Shown here: positions 1 through 7,496 of the stretch, piece after piece
How the letters are laid out: the number at the start of each line of letters is the position of its first letter
Numbering within the stretch: the first letter of the stretch is position 1
From: CAVURS01 sp963795385
Lineage (GTDB): Bacteria > Actinomycetota > Actinomycetes > Actinomycetales > CAVURS01
Direction of reading: 5' to 3'
NCBI GenBank assembly: GCA_963795385.1
Contig: CAWCHK010000003.1
Coordinates: forward strand, 62,001 to 126,000
Length of the DNA: 64,000 nt
Made by a program: the position numbers and the translations under genes
The notes under the pieces: generated by a model
Told to the model about the DNA's origin: nothing
The model's database searches: none
What the model saw: the letters and a program-made list of their open reading frames with translations, nothing else

Positions 1-24
1 GAGGCTGCGATCTCCGTCTCGTGA
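1..24 (+). CDS. 3' end of an upstream gene (possibly pyrG)
   Basis: The first eight codons read EAAISVS then TGA at 22-24, overlapping the GTG start of the next gene as GTGA, the usual sign of a translationally coupled operon. In many actinobacteria the gene before this Nudix gene is pyrG (CTP synthase). That identity is inferred from gene order only; seven residues cannot show it. Confidence 0.35.
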   Translation, partial: EAAISVS

Positions 25-701
25 GCGGGAGTGCGGCGGGCGGCGACGACGTCCCGGGGCAGGGCGGCGACGCGATCCGCGACCTGATCGCGCCGCGGCC
101 CGTCCTGCGGCACGAGCACCTGCTCAGCGGCATGGTCTGGGACGTCGAGGCGGACACGGTCGACCTCGGCGACGGCGGGGTGGTGCGCCGGGAGTACGTC
201 AAGCACCCGGGCGCGGTGGGTGTCCTCGCCGTCGACGAGCAGGACCGGGTCGCGGTGATCGACCAGTACCGGCACCCCGTCGGCATGGTGCTGTGGGAGA
301 TCCCCGCCGGACTGCTCGACGTCGCGGGTGAGCCGCCACTCGCCGCCGCGCAGCGCGAGCTGGCCGAGGAGGCCGACCTCGTCGCCGGCAGCTGGCACGT
401 CCTGGCCGACTGGATGCTGTCGCCGGGTGGGACGTCGGAGGCCTTCCGGTGCTTCCTGGCGCGCGACCTGTCCGAGGTGGCCGAGGGCGAGCGGCACCAG
501 CGGGAGAGCGAGGAGCTCGCGATGCAGCTGCGGTGGGTGCCGCTGGAGGAGCTGCGCGACGGCGTCCTGGCCGGGCGGCTGCACAGCCCGAGCCTGACCG
601 TCGGCGTCCTGGCCGCCCTGGCCGCGCGGGCCACGGCCGGCGGGTGGGATGCCCTCCGGGCGCCCGATGCGCCCTGGCCCGAGCACCCGTCGTACCGCTG
701 A
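21..701 (+). CDS. Nudix hydrolase, ADP-ribose pyrophosphatase-like
   Basis: A 226-residue Nudix protein expected to hydrolyse ADP-ribose or a related nucleoside diphosphate sugar in the cytoplasm. The Nudix box lies at residues 97-120, with GLLDVAGE followed by RELAEEADL; the glutamates of REL and EE would bind the catalytic metals. The position after EEA that is normally glycine is aspartate here, a departure from the consensus. The preceding WEIPAG is typical of the ADP-ribose subfamily. It starts at GTG 21, overlapping the upstream stop, so it is the second gene of an operon. This matches the pyrG-nudix-xerD order of actinobacteria, although alanine dehydrogenase and a minus-strand gene intervene before xerD here. 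Confidence 0.85.
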   Translation: MSGSAAGGDDVPGQGGDAIRDLIAPRPVLRHEHLLSGMVWDVEADTVDLGDGGVVRREYVKHPGAVGVLAVDEQDRVAVIDQYRHPVGMVLWEIPAGLLDVAGEPPLAAAQRELAEEADLVAGSWHVLADWMLSPGGTSEAFRCFLARDLSEVAEGERHQRESEELAMQLRWVPLEELRDGVLAGRLHSPSLTVGVLAALAARATAGGWDALRAPDAPWPEHPSYR

Positions 702-720
702 CCGACCTCGACGCACCCGG

Positions 721-1326
721 TCAGGCGGGCGGGCGGATCCCGGCGGCCCGGAGCTCGAGCAGGGCCAGTGACCGTACGACGTCGCGGTCGCCGCGCCGCC
801 AGGCCCCGACCGGGTCCGGGCTGACCCGGGCGAGCACGTGCATCGGCTGCACCGCCATCGCCCGCAGGGCGAACAGGTCCAGGTCGGCGTCCGCGTCGAC
901 GAACCGCTGGGCCGCCCCGGCCCGCCGGGCGAACCGCAGCCGCCGTGGCAGCCAGAGGGCCAGCGCGATCGCGATCGGGATGACCGCCACCGCGACACCG
1001 AGGACCGTGGCCAGGTGCCCGACCGCGCTCTGCTGCTCGACGCCGGCCCGGGCCAGGCTGGTGGAGGCCCGGGCGACGGCGTCGAACGGCGTCTGGAGCC
1101 TGTCGCCGACGAGGGGCACGCCAGCGACCTGGTCCGAGGCCGAGCGCATGTTCCGACCGATGCCGTTGCCCGCGTCCTGCATCTGCCGCCCGGGGCCGGC
1201 CAGCCGGAGCGTGGCGTCGTGCAGGTCCTCGCCCACCCGGACCCAGACCACCACCCAGGCGATCACCAGCAGGTCCAGCAGGATCTGTCGGCTCCGGCGG
1301 GCCGGCGCGTCGGCGTACAGCTTCAT
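721..1326 (-). CDS. Putative two-helix membrane protein, function unknown
   Basis: A 201-residue protein that I do not recognise by function. It has two hydrophobic segments, about residues 15-31 (ILLDLLVIAWVVVWV) and 105-126 (VLGVAVAVIPIAIALALWL). Between them is a polar stretch of about 75 residues rich in Gln, Ser, Ala and Arg, and after them an Arg-rich, probably cytoplasmic, tail. This suggests a hairpin topology with an extracytoplasmic loop. It is transcribed divergently from ald, so the 210-base gap between them serves both promoters. Similar uncharacterised membrane proteins are common in actinobacteria. Confidence 0.7.
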   Translation of the reverse strand: MKLYADAPARRSRQILLDLLVIAWVVVWVRVGEDLHDATLRLAGPGRQMQDAGNGIGRNMRSASDQVAGVPLVGDRLQTPFDAVARASTSLARAGVEQQSAVGHLATVLGVAVAVIPIAIALALWLPRRLRFARRAGAAQRFVDADADLDLFALRAMAVQPMHVLARVSPDPVGAWRRGDRDVVRSLALLELRAAGIRPPA

Positions 1327-1350
1327 GGCGGCTCCTCTCGCTCGCGGCCA

Positions 1351-1431
1351 TGCTCCCGTCCGGCCGGTCCTCGCGCCGTTCGAGCGCCCCGATCACCGGC
1401 CGGACGGGAGCAACGCGGCCGGAGGGGAGCA
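1351..1431. promoter_or_regulatory. Three copies of a 15-base motif, candidate ald operator
   Basis: A perfect 18-base inverted repeat, TGCTCCCGTCCGGCCGGT at 1351-1368 and its exact complement at 1395-1412, encloses 26 bases. The right arm contains GGCCGGACGGGAGCA (1398-1412), which recurs with one change as GGCCGGAGGGGAGCA at 1417-1431. There are thus three copies, one inverted and two direct. They sit upstream of the ald -10 element in the divergent gap. Repeated sites are what a multimeric Lrp/AsnC regulator such as AldR uses upstream of ald in mycobacteria; assignment to that family is inference. Confidence 0.5.
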
Positions 1432-1459
1432 CGGAGGGAGGGTGCGGACCGGTGAGGCC

Positions 1460-1465
1460 TAGACT
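1460..1465 (+). promoter_or_regulatory. Predicted -10 element of ald
   Basis: TAGACT fits the actinobacterial TAnnnT -10 pattern and would start transcription near 1472, giving a leader of about 65 bases before the ald start codon. No convincing -35 hexamer is seen, as is usual in GC-rich actinobacteria. Confidence 0.4.
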
Positions 1466-1537
1466 TCGCGCCAGCCGCCCCGGCGGCCCGGTTGACGGCA
1501 ACGGCGCCGTCTTCGGCGGACAGCAATGGAGCCCAGC

Positions 1538-2653
1538 GTGAAGGTCGGTATCCCTCGCGAGGTCAAGAACAACGAGTACCGGGTGGCCATCACTCCGTCG
1601 GGGGTGCACGAGCTGGTGGCCAACGGCCACGAGGTGTTCGTCGAGCGCGACGCCGGTGTCGGGTCGTCGATCCTGGACGAGGACTACGTCGCGGCCGGCG
1701 CCTCGATCCTGGACACCGCCGACGACGTCTGGGAGACCGGCGACCTGATCCTGAAGGTCAAGGAGCCGGTCGAGCAGGAGTACCACCGGATGCGCGAGGG
1801 CCAGACCCTCTTCACCTACCTGCACCTGGCCGCGGACCGGCCGCTGACCGAGGAGCTGGTCAAGCGCAAGGTGACCGGCATCGCGTACGAGACGGTCGAG
1901 CTGGCCGACCACTCCCTGCCGCTGCTGGCCCCCATGTCCGAGGTGGCCGGCCGGCTCGCGCCCCAGGTCGGGGCGCACACGATGATGCGGGCCCAGGGCG
2001 GGCGCGGGGTGCTGATGGGCGGGGTCCCCGGCACGTACGCGGCCAAGGTCGTGGTCATCGGGGCCGGGGTGGCCGGGCAGAACGCCGCCGCGATCGCCCT
2101 CGGCATGCAGGCCGAGGTGCTGCTGCTGGACCGCAACGTGGCCCGGCTACGGCAGATGGACGCGATCTACCAGGGGCACTGCCAGACCATCGCCTCCAAC
2201 GCCTTCGAGGTCGAGCGGGCCATCTCCGACGCCGACATGGTCATCGGCGCGGTCCTGGTCCCCGGCGCCAAGGCCCCCAAGATCGTGAGCAACGAGCAGG
2301 TCTCCCGGATGAAGCCCGGCAGCGTGCTCGTGGACATCTCGATCGACCAGGGCGGCTGCTTCGAGGACTCCCGCCCGACCACCCACGCCGACCCGACGTA
2401 CCCCGTGCACAACTCGGTCTTCTACTGCGTGGCCAACATGCCAGGCGCTGTCCCGCACACCTCCACCTACGCCCTCACCAACGTCACGCTCCCGTACGCC
2501 GTCGAGCTGGCCAACCGCGGCTGGCGCAAGGCGCTGCAGGCCGATCATCCCCTCGGCCTGGGCCTGAACACCCACGACGGTCACGTGACCTACGGCCCGG
2601 TGGCCGAGGCTCACGGCATGGACTCGGTGACCCTGGACGAGGTCCTGTCCTGA
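1538..2653 (+). CDS. ald: Alanine dehydrogenase
   Basis: NAD-dependent alanine dehydrogenase (371 residues), interconverting L-alanine and pyruvate plus ammonia in the cytoplasm. The start is set at GTG 1538 because GGAG lies six bases upstream and the protein then begins MKVGIPREVKNNEYRVAITP, as family members do; an in-frame ATG at 1526 would add four residues. Catalytic Lys75 (LILKVKEP) and His96 (YLHLAAD) are present. The Rossmann motif GAGVAGQNAA and the conserved NMPGAVPHTSTYAL segment are also visible. It sits alone behind its own leader, with a cluster of repeated motifs upstream that may be regulator sites. Confidence 0.96.
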   Translation: MKVGIPREVKNNEYRVAITPSGVHELVANGHEVFVERDAGVGSSILDEDYVAAGASILDTADDVWETGDLILKVKEPVEQEYHRMREGQTLFTYLHLAADRPLTEELVKRKVTGIAYETVELADHSLPLLAPMSEVAGRLAPQVGAHTMMRAQGGRGVLMGGVPGTYAAKVVVIGAGVAGQNAAAIALGMQAEVLLLDRNVARLRQMDAIYQGHCQTIASNAFEVERAISDADMVIGAVLVPGAKAPKIVSNEQVSRMKPGSVLVDISIDQGGCFEDSRPTTHADPTYPVHNSVFYCVANMPGAVPHTSTYALTNVTLPYAVELANRGWRKALQADHPLGLGLNTHDGHVTYGPVAEAHGMDSVTLDEVLS

Positions 2654-2713
2654 CCCAGGCCGTCCCGGACCACAGGCGACCGGGGCCTGCCTCGCCCCCG
2701 GCGCCGACCGCCG

Positions 2714-3646
2714 CTGGAGCGGGCGGCCACCGGCTGGCTGGAGCATCTGCAGATCGAGCGCGGTGTCGCGGCGAACACTCTGTCGTCGTACCGGCGCGAC
2801 CTGCGGCGCTACCTGGCCTTCTTGCAGGACAACGGAGTTCGCGAGCCGGGCGCCGTCCGCGAGGCCGACGTGACGGCGTTCCTGGCGGCGCTGCGCGAGG
2901 GCAACGAGGACCATCCGCCCCTGTCGGTGTCCTCGGCGGCCCGCACCCTGGTCGCCGTCCGCGGGCTGCACCGGTTCTGGCTGCTCGAGGACGTGACCCC
3001 GACCGACCCGGCCGCCGGGGTGCGACCCCCGACTCCGGCCAAGCGGCTGCCGAAGGCGATCTCGGTCGACCAGGTGGAGGCCCTGCTGGCGGCAGCCGCC
3101 CTCGGGGACACGCCGACGTCCCTGCGCGACCGCGCCCTGCTCGAGGTGCTCTACGGCAGCGGGGCCCGGATCTCGGAGGCGGTCGGCCTGGACGTCGACG
3201 ACCTGGACCTCGAGGCCGGCGCGGTCCGGCTGCGCGGCAAGGGCGGCAAGCAGCGCGTCGTACCGCTCGGGTCGTTCGCCCGCGAGGCCGTCTCGGCCTA
3301 CCTGGTGCGCGGCCGGCCGGTCTTCGCCGCGAGGGGCGTGGGCACGCCGGCGGTGTTCCTGAACAGCCGCGGCGGCCGGCTCTCGCGGCAGAGCGCCTGG
3401 ACGGTGCTGCGGGCGGCGGCCGAGCGCAGCGGCCTGGCCGGCAAGGTCAGCCCGCACACGCTGCGGCACTCGTTCGCCACCCACCTGCTGGACGGCGGGG
3501 CGGACGTCCGGACGGTGCAGGAGCTGCTCGGGCACGCGTCGGTGACCACGACCCAGATCTACACGCTGGTGACGGCGGAGAAGCTGCGGGAGGTCTACGC
3601 GGCCGCCCATCCCCGCGCACTCGGCCGGAGCGTCCGGCGGGGCTGA
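2714..3646 (+). CDS. xerD: Tyrosine recombinase XerD
   Basis: Site-specific tyrosine recombinase that, with XerC, resolves chromosome dimers at dif. The core-binding domain begins at LERAATGWLEHL and runs to about residue 95. The catalytic residues are all visible: Arg in GARISE, Lys in GKGGKQR, the HTLRH motif, and His plus Tyr in GHASVTTTQIYT. The C-terminus is XerD-like. The 5' end is odd: no ATG, GTG or TTG exists in frame between the ald stop and TTG 2822, which would cut into the DNA-binding domain. CTG 2714 gives about 310 residues, the family length; alternatively one extra base in the C-rich stretch 2690-2700 hides the true start. Confidence 0.88.
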   Translation: MERAATGWLEHLQIERGVAANTLSSYRRDLRRYLAFLQDNGVREPGAVREADVTAFLAALREGNEDHPPLSVSSAARTLVAVRGLHRFWLLEDVTPTDPAAGVRPPTPAKRLPKAISVDQVEALLAAAALGDTPTSLRDRALLEVLYGSGARISEAVGLDVDDLDLEAGAVRLRGKGGKQRVVPLGSFAREAVSAYLVRGRPVFAARGVGTPAVFLNSRGGRLSRQSAWTVLRAAAERSGLAGKVSPHTLRHSFATHLLDGGADVRTVQELLGHASVTTTQIYTLVTAEKLREVYAAAHPRALGRSVRRG

Positions 3647-3723
3647 CGGGACCGGCGGGGCTGGCGTGACCGGCGGGGCGGGTTTGCCGTCAGGGCCGTA
3701 TGACATCGACGGCGTGCCGGGGT

Positions 3724-3729
3724 TAGGGT
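3724..3729 (+). promoter_or_regulatory. Predicted -10 element of parA-scpA-scpB
   Basis: TAGGGT fits the TAnnnT -10 pattern and lies 113 bases before the parA start. It follows a stretch with three near copies of GACCGGCGGGGC (about 3640-3680) at the xerD stop. It would drive the ParA-Scp-RluB group; inference from pattern only. Confidence 0.35.
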
Positions 3730-3842
3730 CGCCAGCGTCTTGGGAGAGACTGGCCAGGCGGGGGGACCGGCCGGCGGCCGGTCGCAGTGCCCCGCCCGAG
3801 CACCACGACGGACGCCGTACCGAGCTGGAGAGCAGACCCACC

Positions 3843-4817
3843 GTGAGCACCGAGACCGAGCGGCCGGCGGCCGAGACGGCTGACGTGACGCTGAGCGTCG
3901 AGTCCGGTGTCCAGACCGCTGCCGAGGGCGCCGTCCAAGGCGCGGTTCAGCCGGACGCCGGCCTCGAGGTCGCGCCGGGCATGGGACCCACCGGCCGGCC
4001 CCTGCCGACCTTCCCCGTGCCGCCACCGCTGGCCTCGCACGGTCCGGCCCGGATCATCGCGATGTGCAACCAGAAGGGCGGGGTCGGCAAGACGACGACC
4101 ACGATCAACCTGGGGGCTGCGCTCGCGGAGTACGGCCGCAAGGTGCTGCTCGTCGACTTCGACCCGCAGGGTGCGCTCTCGGTCGGGCTCGGGATCAACG
4201 CCCACGAGCTCGAGGTCACGATCTACCAGCTGCTGATGGACCGCGGCATCGACATCCACGGCGTGATCCAGCCGACGGCGGTCCCGGGTCTCGACGTCCT
4301 GCCGGCCAACATCGACCTGTCGGCCGCCGAGGTCCAGCTGGTCGGCGAGGTCGCGCGCGAGATGGTGCTGGCCCGGGTGCTGCGGCCGGTCCTCGACGAC
4401 TACGACGTCATCATGATCGACTGCCAGCCCTCGCTCGGGCTGCTCGCCGTCAACGCCCTGACTGCGGCGCACGGCGTGCTGATCCCGCTCGAGTGCGAGT
4501 TCTTCGCGCTGCGCGGCGTGGCCCTCCTGGTCGAGACGATCGAGAAGGTCCAGGACCGGCTGAACCCCCGGCTCGAGATCGACGGCATCCTCGCGACGAT
4601 GTACGACAGCCGCACCCTGCACAGCCGCGAGGTCGTGGCCCGCGTCGTGGAAGCCTTCGGGGACAACGTCTTTCACACGGTCATCGCCCGGACGGTGAAG
4701 TTCCCCGACGCCACGGTCGCCGCGGAGCCGATCACGTCGTACGCCGCAACGCACCCCGGCGCGGAGGCCTACCGCAGCCTCGCCCGTGAGCTCATCGCCC
4801 GTGGCGACGCCGCCTGA
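3843..4817 (+). CDS. ParA family ATPase upstream of scpAB
   Basis: A 324-residue ParA/Soj-type deviant Walker ATPase. After about 65 residues of low-complexity Ala/Pro/Glu-rich leader come the Walker A motif KGGVGKTT (residues 78-85), the A' segment LLVDFDPQGA, and the Walker B-like VIMIDCQPSLG. The start at GTG 3843 gives a protein beginning MSTETERPAAE. Its position directly before scpA-scpB is conserved in actinobacteria and differs from the parAB locus near the origin, so a role in chromosome organisation with the SMC-ScpAB condensin is likely rather than classical partitioning. It overlaps scpA by about 32 bases. Confidence 0.9.
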   Translation: MSTETERPAAETADVTLSVESGVQTAAEGAVQGAVQPDAGLEVAPGMGPTGRPLPTFPVPPPLASHGPARIIAMCNQKGGVGKTTTTINLGAALAEYGRKVLLVDFDPQGALSVGLGINAHELEVTIYQLLMDRGIDIHGVIQPTAVPGLDVLPANIDLSAAEVQLVGEVAREMVLARVLRPVLDDYDVIMIDCQPSLGLLAVNALTAAHGVLIPLECEFFALRGVALLVETIEKVQDRLNPRLEIDGILATMYDSRTLHSREVVARVVEAFGDNVFHTVIARTVKFPDATVAAEPITSYAATHPGAEAYRSLARELIARGDAA

Positions 4818-5817
4818 GCCGGCAGCGGCCTCGCAGCAGATGACCCAGATGACCCGGACGCCCGAGCAGGACCAGCCGACTGAGCCGACCGAGAAGACCG
4901 GGCCGACCGACAAGACCGGGCCGACCGACAAGACCGGGCCGACCGATAAGACCGGCGGCGTCCCGGGTGGCGTGCTGACGTCCCGCTCCTCGGGGGTGGC
5001 CTTCGAGGTCCACCTGGACGTCTTCGAGGGGCCGTTCGACCTGCTGCTGGGGCTGATCTCGAAGCACAAGCTGGACATCACCGAGGTCGCGCTGGCCAAG
5101 GTGACCGACGAGTTCATCGGCTGGATCAAGGCCTACCGCGAGGTCAACGGCGAGGACTGGGACCTGGCCAAGGCCAGCGAGTTCCTGGTGGTCGCGGCGA
5201 CCCTGCTCGACCTCAAGGCGGCCCGGCTGCTGCCGTCGGCCGACGGGCCGGACGAGGAGGACCTCGCACTGATCGAGGCCCGCGACCTGCTCTTCGCCCG
5301 GCTGCTGCAGTACCGCGCCTTCAAGGGCATCGCGGCGGTCTTCGAGGCCCGGATGGCCGACCGGGCCCGGCGGCTGCCCCGGCAGGTCGGGCTCGAGCCG
5401 CACCTGGCCCAGCTGCTGCCGGAGCTGGTGTTCGGGATCACGCCCGAGCAGCTCGCCGCCCTGGCCGCGACGGCGATGACCCCCCGGCCGGAGGTCGGTA
5501 TCGGGCTGGAGCACCTGCACGCGCCGGCGGTCAGCGTGCGCGAGCAGGCAGCCATCGTCGTGGAGCGGCTGCGGCACTCCGGGACCGTGAGCTTCCGGTC
5601 CCTGGTGGCCGACTCCGAGATCGGGGTCGTGGTGGCGCGGTTCCTGGCCCTGCTCGAGCTCTACCGCGAGGGGGCGGTCGCGTTCGAGCAGGTGGACGCG
5701 CTGGGCGAGCTGTCGATCCGGTGGACGGCGGAGGACGACCGCGAGTTCGGGGTGGGCGACGAGTTCGACGCCGGGGCCCGGGCCAGTGATGGGACGACCG
5801 AGGTGGAGCAGCCGTGA
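4786..5817 (+). CDS. scpA: Segregation and condensation protein A
   Basis: Kleisin subunit of the SMC condensin complex (up to 343 residues). The conserved N-terminal SMC-binding region begins FEVHLDVFEGPFDLLLGLIS; the C-terminal winged helix covers roughly the last 80 residues. The first 60 residues are a variable low-complexity extension with a TDKTGP hexapeptide repeated from an 18-base DNA repeat. The gene overlaps the end of parA. The start may be GTG 4786 or GTG 4801; neither has a strong ribosome binding site, so translational coupling to parA is likely. It is followed by scpB with a GTGA overlap. Confidence 0.92.
   Translation: MSSSPVATPPEPAAASQQMTQMTRTPEQDQPTEPTEKTGPTDKTGPTDKTGPTDKTGGVPGGVLTSRSSGVAFEVHLDVFEGPFDLLLGLISKHKLDITEVALAKVTDEFIGWIKAYREVNGEDWDLAKASEFLVVAATLLDLKAARLLPSADGPDEEDLALIEARDLLFARLLQYRAFKGIAAVFEARMADRARRLPRQVGLEPHLAQLLPELVFGITPEQLAALAATAMTPRPEVGIGLEHLHAPAVSVREQAAIVVERLRHSGTVSFRSLVADSEIGVVVARFLALLELYREGAVAFEQVDALGELSIRWTAEDDREFGVGDEFDAGARASDGTTEVEQP
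4885..4956 (+). repeat. Four 18-base tandem repeats inside scpA
   Basis: CCGACCGACAAGACCGGG is repeated four times (4885-4902, 4903-4920, 4921-4938, 4939-4956). The first copy has GAG for GAC and the last has GAT and a final C. It encodes PTDKTG units in the disordered N-terminal extension of ScpA. The unit keeps the frame, so copy-number change by slippage would be tolerated. Confidence 0.9.
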
Positions 5818-6554
5818 GCGACCAAACCGACAACCTGTCAGCCCCAGCGGGGGGTATACCCCCCGGAGCGGCTGACAACTCCGAGCTGCTCGAGGGCCAG
5901 GGCGAGGTGTCAGCCCCAGCAGGGGGTATACCCCCCGGAGCGGCTGACAACTCCGAAGGGCCGCGGGGGCCGCAGGGGCAGGTGGTCGACGTCGACGACC
6001 TGCCGGGCGGTGCGGCGGGCGCGCTCGAGGCCGTCCTGATGGTCATCGACGAGCCGATCACCGACGTTGCGCTCGCGACGGCCCTGGGCCTGACCCGGGA
6101 CCGGGTCCGCGAGGTGCTGGCGACCCTCGCCGCCGAGTACGTCGAGTCCGCCCGGGGCTTCGAGCTCCGCGAGGTCGGCGGCGGCTGGCGGTTCTACAGC
6201 AGCCCGGTCTACGCGCCGGTGGTCGAGGCCTTCGTGCTGGACGGCCAGCAGGCCAAGCTCACCCAGGCGGCCCTGGAGACGCTGGCCGTCGTCGCCTACC
6301 GGCAGCCGGTGGCCCGCGGACGCATCTCGGCGATCCGCGGGGTCAACGTCGACGGGGTCATGCGGACCCTGGTCTCCCGGGGCCTGGTCGAGGAGACCGG
6401 CTCCGACCACGAGACCGGCGCGATCCTCTACGGCACGACCACGCTGTTCCTGGAGCGGATCGGCCTCTCCAGCCTGGACGAGCTGCCGGCCCTGGCGCCG
6501 TACCTGCCCGAGGTGGACGCGCTGGACGACCTGGCCGGTGACCGCACGGGATGA
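5814..6554 (+). CDS. scpB: Segregation and condensation protein B
   Basis: ScpB (246 residues), the winged-helix partner that dimerises and binds ScpA in the SMC condensin. The conserved domain starts near residue 65 (ALEAVLMVIDEPITDVALA) and includes the typical LTQAALETLAVVAYRQPV and GRISAIRGVNVDGVM segments. The first 60 residues are unusual: they contain two copies of SAPAGGIPPGAADNSE, each encoded by a 42-base palindromic DNA element. It starts at GTG 5814 overlapping the scpA stop, with rluB following eight bases after its stop. Confidence 0.95.
   Translation: MSDQTDNLSAPAGGIPPGAADNSELLEGQGEVSAPAGGIPPGAADNSEGPRGPQGQVVDVDDLPGGAAGALEAVLMVIDEPITDVALATALGLTRDRVREVLATLAAEYVESARGFELREVGGGWRFYSSPVYAPVVEAFVLDGQQAKLTQAALETLAVVAYRQPVARGRISAIRGVNVDGVMRTLVSRGLVEETGSDHETGAILYGTTTLFLERIGLSSLDELPALAPYLPEVDALDDLAGDRTG
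5836..5877. repeat. 42-base palindromic element, copy 1, inside scpB
   Basis: The element is bounded by TGTCAGCC and its exact complement GGCTGACA, and is centred on the perfect 16-base palindrome GGGGGGTATACCCCCC. The intervening arms CCAGC and GGAGC are not complementary. It is 42 bases, a multiple of three, and reads through in frame. It is followed by ACTCCGA, also present after copy 2. The sharp edges of the repeat and the terminal inverted repeats resemble a small mobile or REP-like palindromic element lying inside a coding sequence. Confidence 0.85.
5908..5949. repeat. 42-base palindromic element, copy 2, inside scpB
   Basis: This copy is identical to copy 1 except for one A in place of G at the start of the G-run (AGGGGGTATACCCCCC). 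It has the same TGTCAGCC/GGCTGACA ends and the same ACTCCGA after it. The 30 bases between the copies are unrelated to the sequence after copy 2, so this is not a simple 72-base tandem duplication. Confidence 0.85.
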
Positions 6555-6561
6555 TGGGGTC

Positions 6562-7455
6562 ATGAGCCCTCAGCCGCACCGCGGCCGCACCGGCAAGCCC
6601 GGGACTCCCACCAAGCGGGCCCGACCCGGCGCCTCCGTGCCCGGCCGGGGCCGTGTCCGCAGCGCCACCGACCCGGCCCGGTCGAAGGCGAACGCCAAGA
6701 CCAAGGTCCCCGCCAAGGACGTCCACGACCCGGACGGCGTGCGGCTGCAGAAGCTGCTCGCCCAGGCCGGCATCGGCAGCCGCCGGGCCTGCGAGGAGAT
6801 CATCACCGCCGGCCGGGTCACCGTCGACGGCCAGCTGGTCCGCGAGCTGGGGGTGCGGGTCGACCCCGAGCGGGCGGTCATCCACCTCGACGGCCTGCGG
6901 GTGCAGCTGGACGAGTCCAAGGTGTACCTGGCGATCAACAAGCCCCCGGGCGTCGTCTCGACGATGGACGACGAGCGCGGACGACCGGCCCTGTCCGACT
7001 TCGTGGGGCAGCGCAAGGAGCGGCTGTTCCACGTCGGCCGGCTCGACATCGACACCGAGGGGCTCCTGCTCCTGACCAACGACGGCGAGCTGGCGCACCG
7101 GTTGCTGCACCCGTCGTACGGCGTCCAGAAGACCTATCTGGCCGAGATCCGGGGCCCGGTCGCGCGGGACGTCGGCAAGCGGCTGCGGGCGGGGGTCGAG
7201 CTGGAGGAGGGCTCGGTCAGCGTCGACAGCTTCCGGATCGTGGACTCCCAGCCGGGCAAGGCACTCGTCGAGGTCGTCGTGCACGAGGGCAAGCACCACG
7301 TCGTACGCCGACTGCTCGAGGCCGTGGGCCATCCCGTCCTCCAGCTGGTGCGCACCGACGTCGGCCCGATCCGGCTGGGCGAGCTCCGGTCGGGCAAGGT
7401 GCGGTCGCTGACGCGGGACGAGGTCGGCCGGCTCTACTCCGCCGTCGGGCTCTGA
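6562..7455 (+). CDS. rluB: 23S rRNA pseudouridine synthase RluB-like
   Basis: RsuA/RluB-family pseudouridine synthase (297 residues), modifying 23S rRNA. An Arg/Lys/Pro-rich tail of about 55 residues precedes an S4 RNA-binding domain (about 60-107, RLQKLLAQAGIGSRRACEE). The catalytic aspartate is Asp162 in GRLDIDTEGLLLLTND, and the C-terminal HEGKHHVVRRLL motif is typical. ATG 6562 is preferred; it has GGGG upstream and follows the scpB stop closely. Its place after scpB is conserved across Gram-positive bacteria. Confidence 0.92.
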   Translation: MSPQPHRGRTGKPGTPTKRARPGASVPGRGRVRSATDPARSKANAKTKVPAKDVHDPDGVRLQKLLAQAGIGSRRACEEIITAGRVTVDGQLVRELGVRVDPERAVIHLDGLRVQLDESKVYLAINKPPGVVSTMDDERGRPALSDFVGQRKERLFHVGRLDIDTEGLLLLTNDGELAHRLLHPSYGVQKTYLAEIRGPVARDVGKRLRAGVELEEGSVSVDSFRIVDSQPGKALVEVVVHEGKHHVVRRLLEAVGHPVLQLVRTDVGPIRLGELRSGKVRSLTRDEVGRLYSAVGL

Positions 7456-7496
7456 GAGGGTTTGCGCTGGAGCATCTGACCGAAAGGGGAGGACCC

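Noticed and set aside
2147..3850. A 567-residue open frame on the minus strand opposite xerD and parA
   Set aside because: It is the antisense shadow of GC-rich coding sequence; xerD and parA have all their motifs in the sense frames and the antisense protein has no recognisable domain.
4885..4956. CRISPR-like array in scpA
   Set aside because: The 18-base units are directly adjacent with no spacers, and no cas genes are present. They are coding tandem repeats.
5852..5867. CsoR/RcnR metal-sensor operator in scpB
   Set aside because: The G-tract/C-tract core resembles such sites, but it lies inside coding sequence with no promoter or metal gene nearby; the duplicated element explanation fits better.
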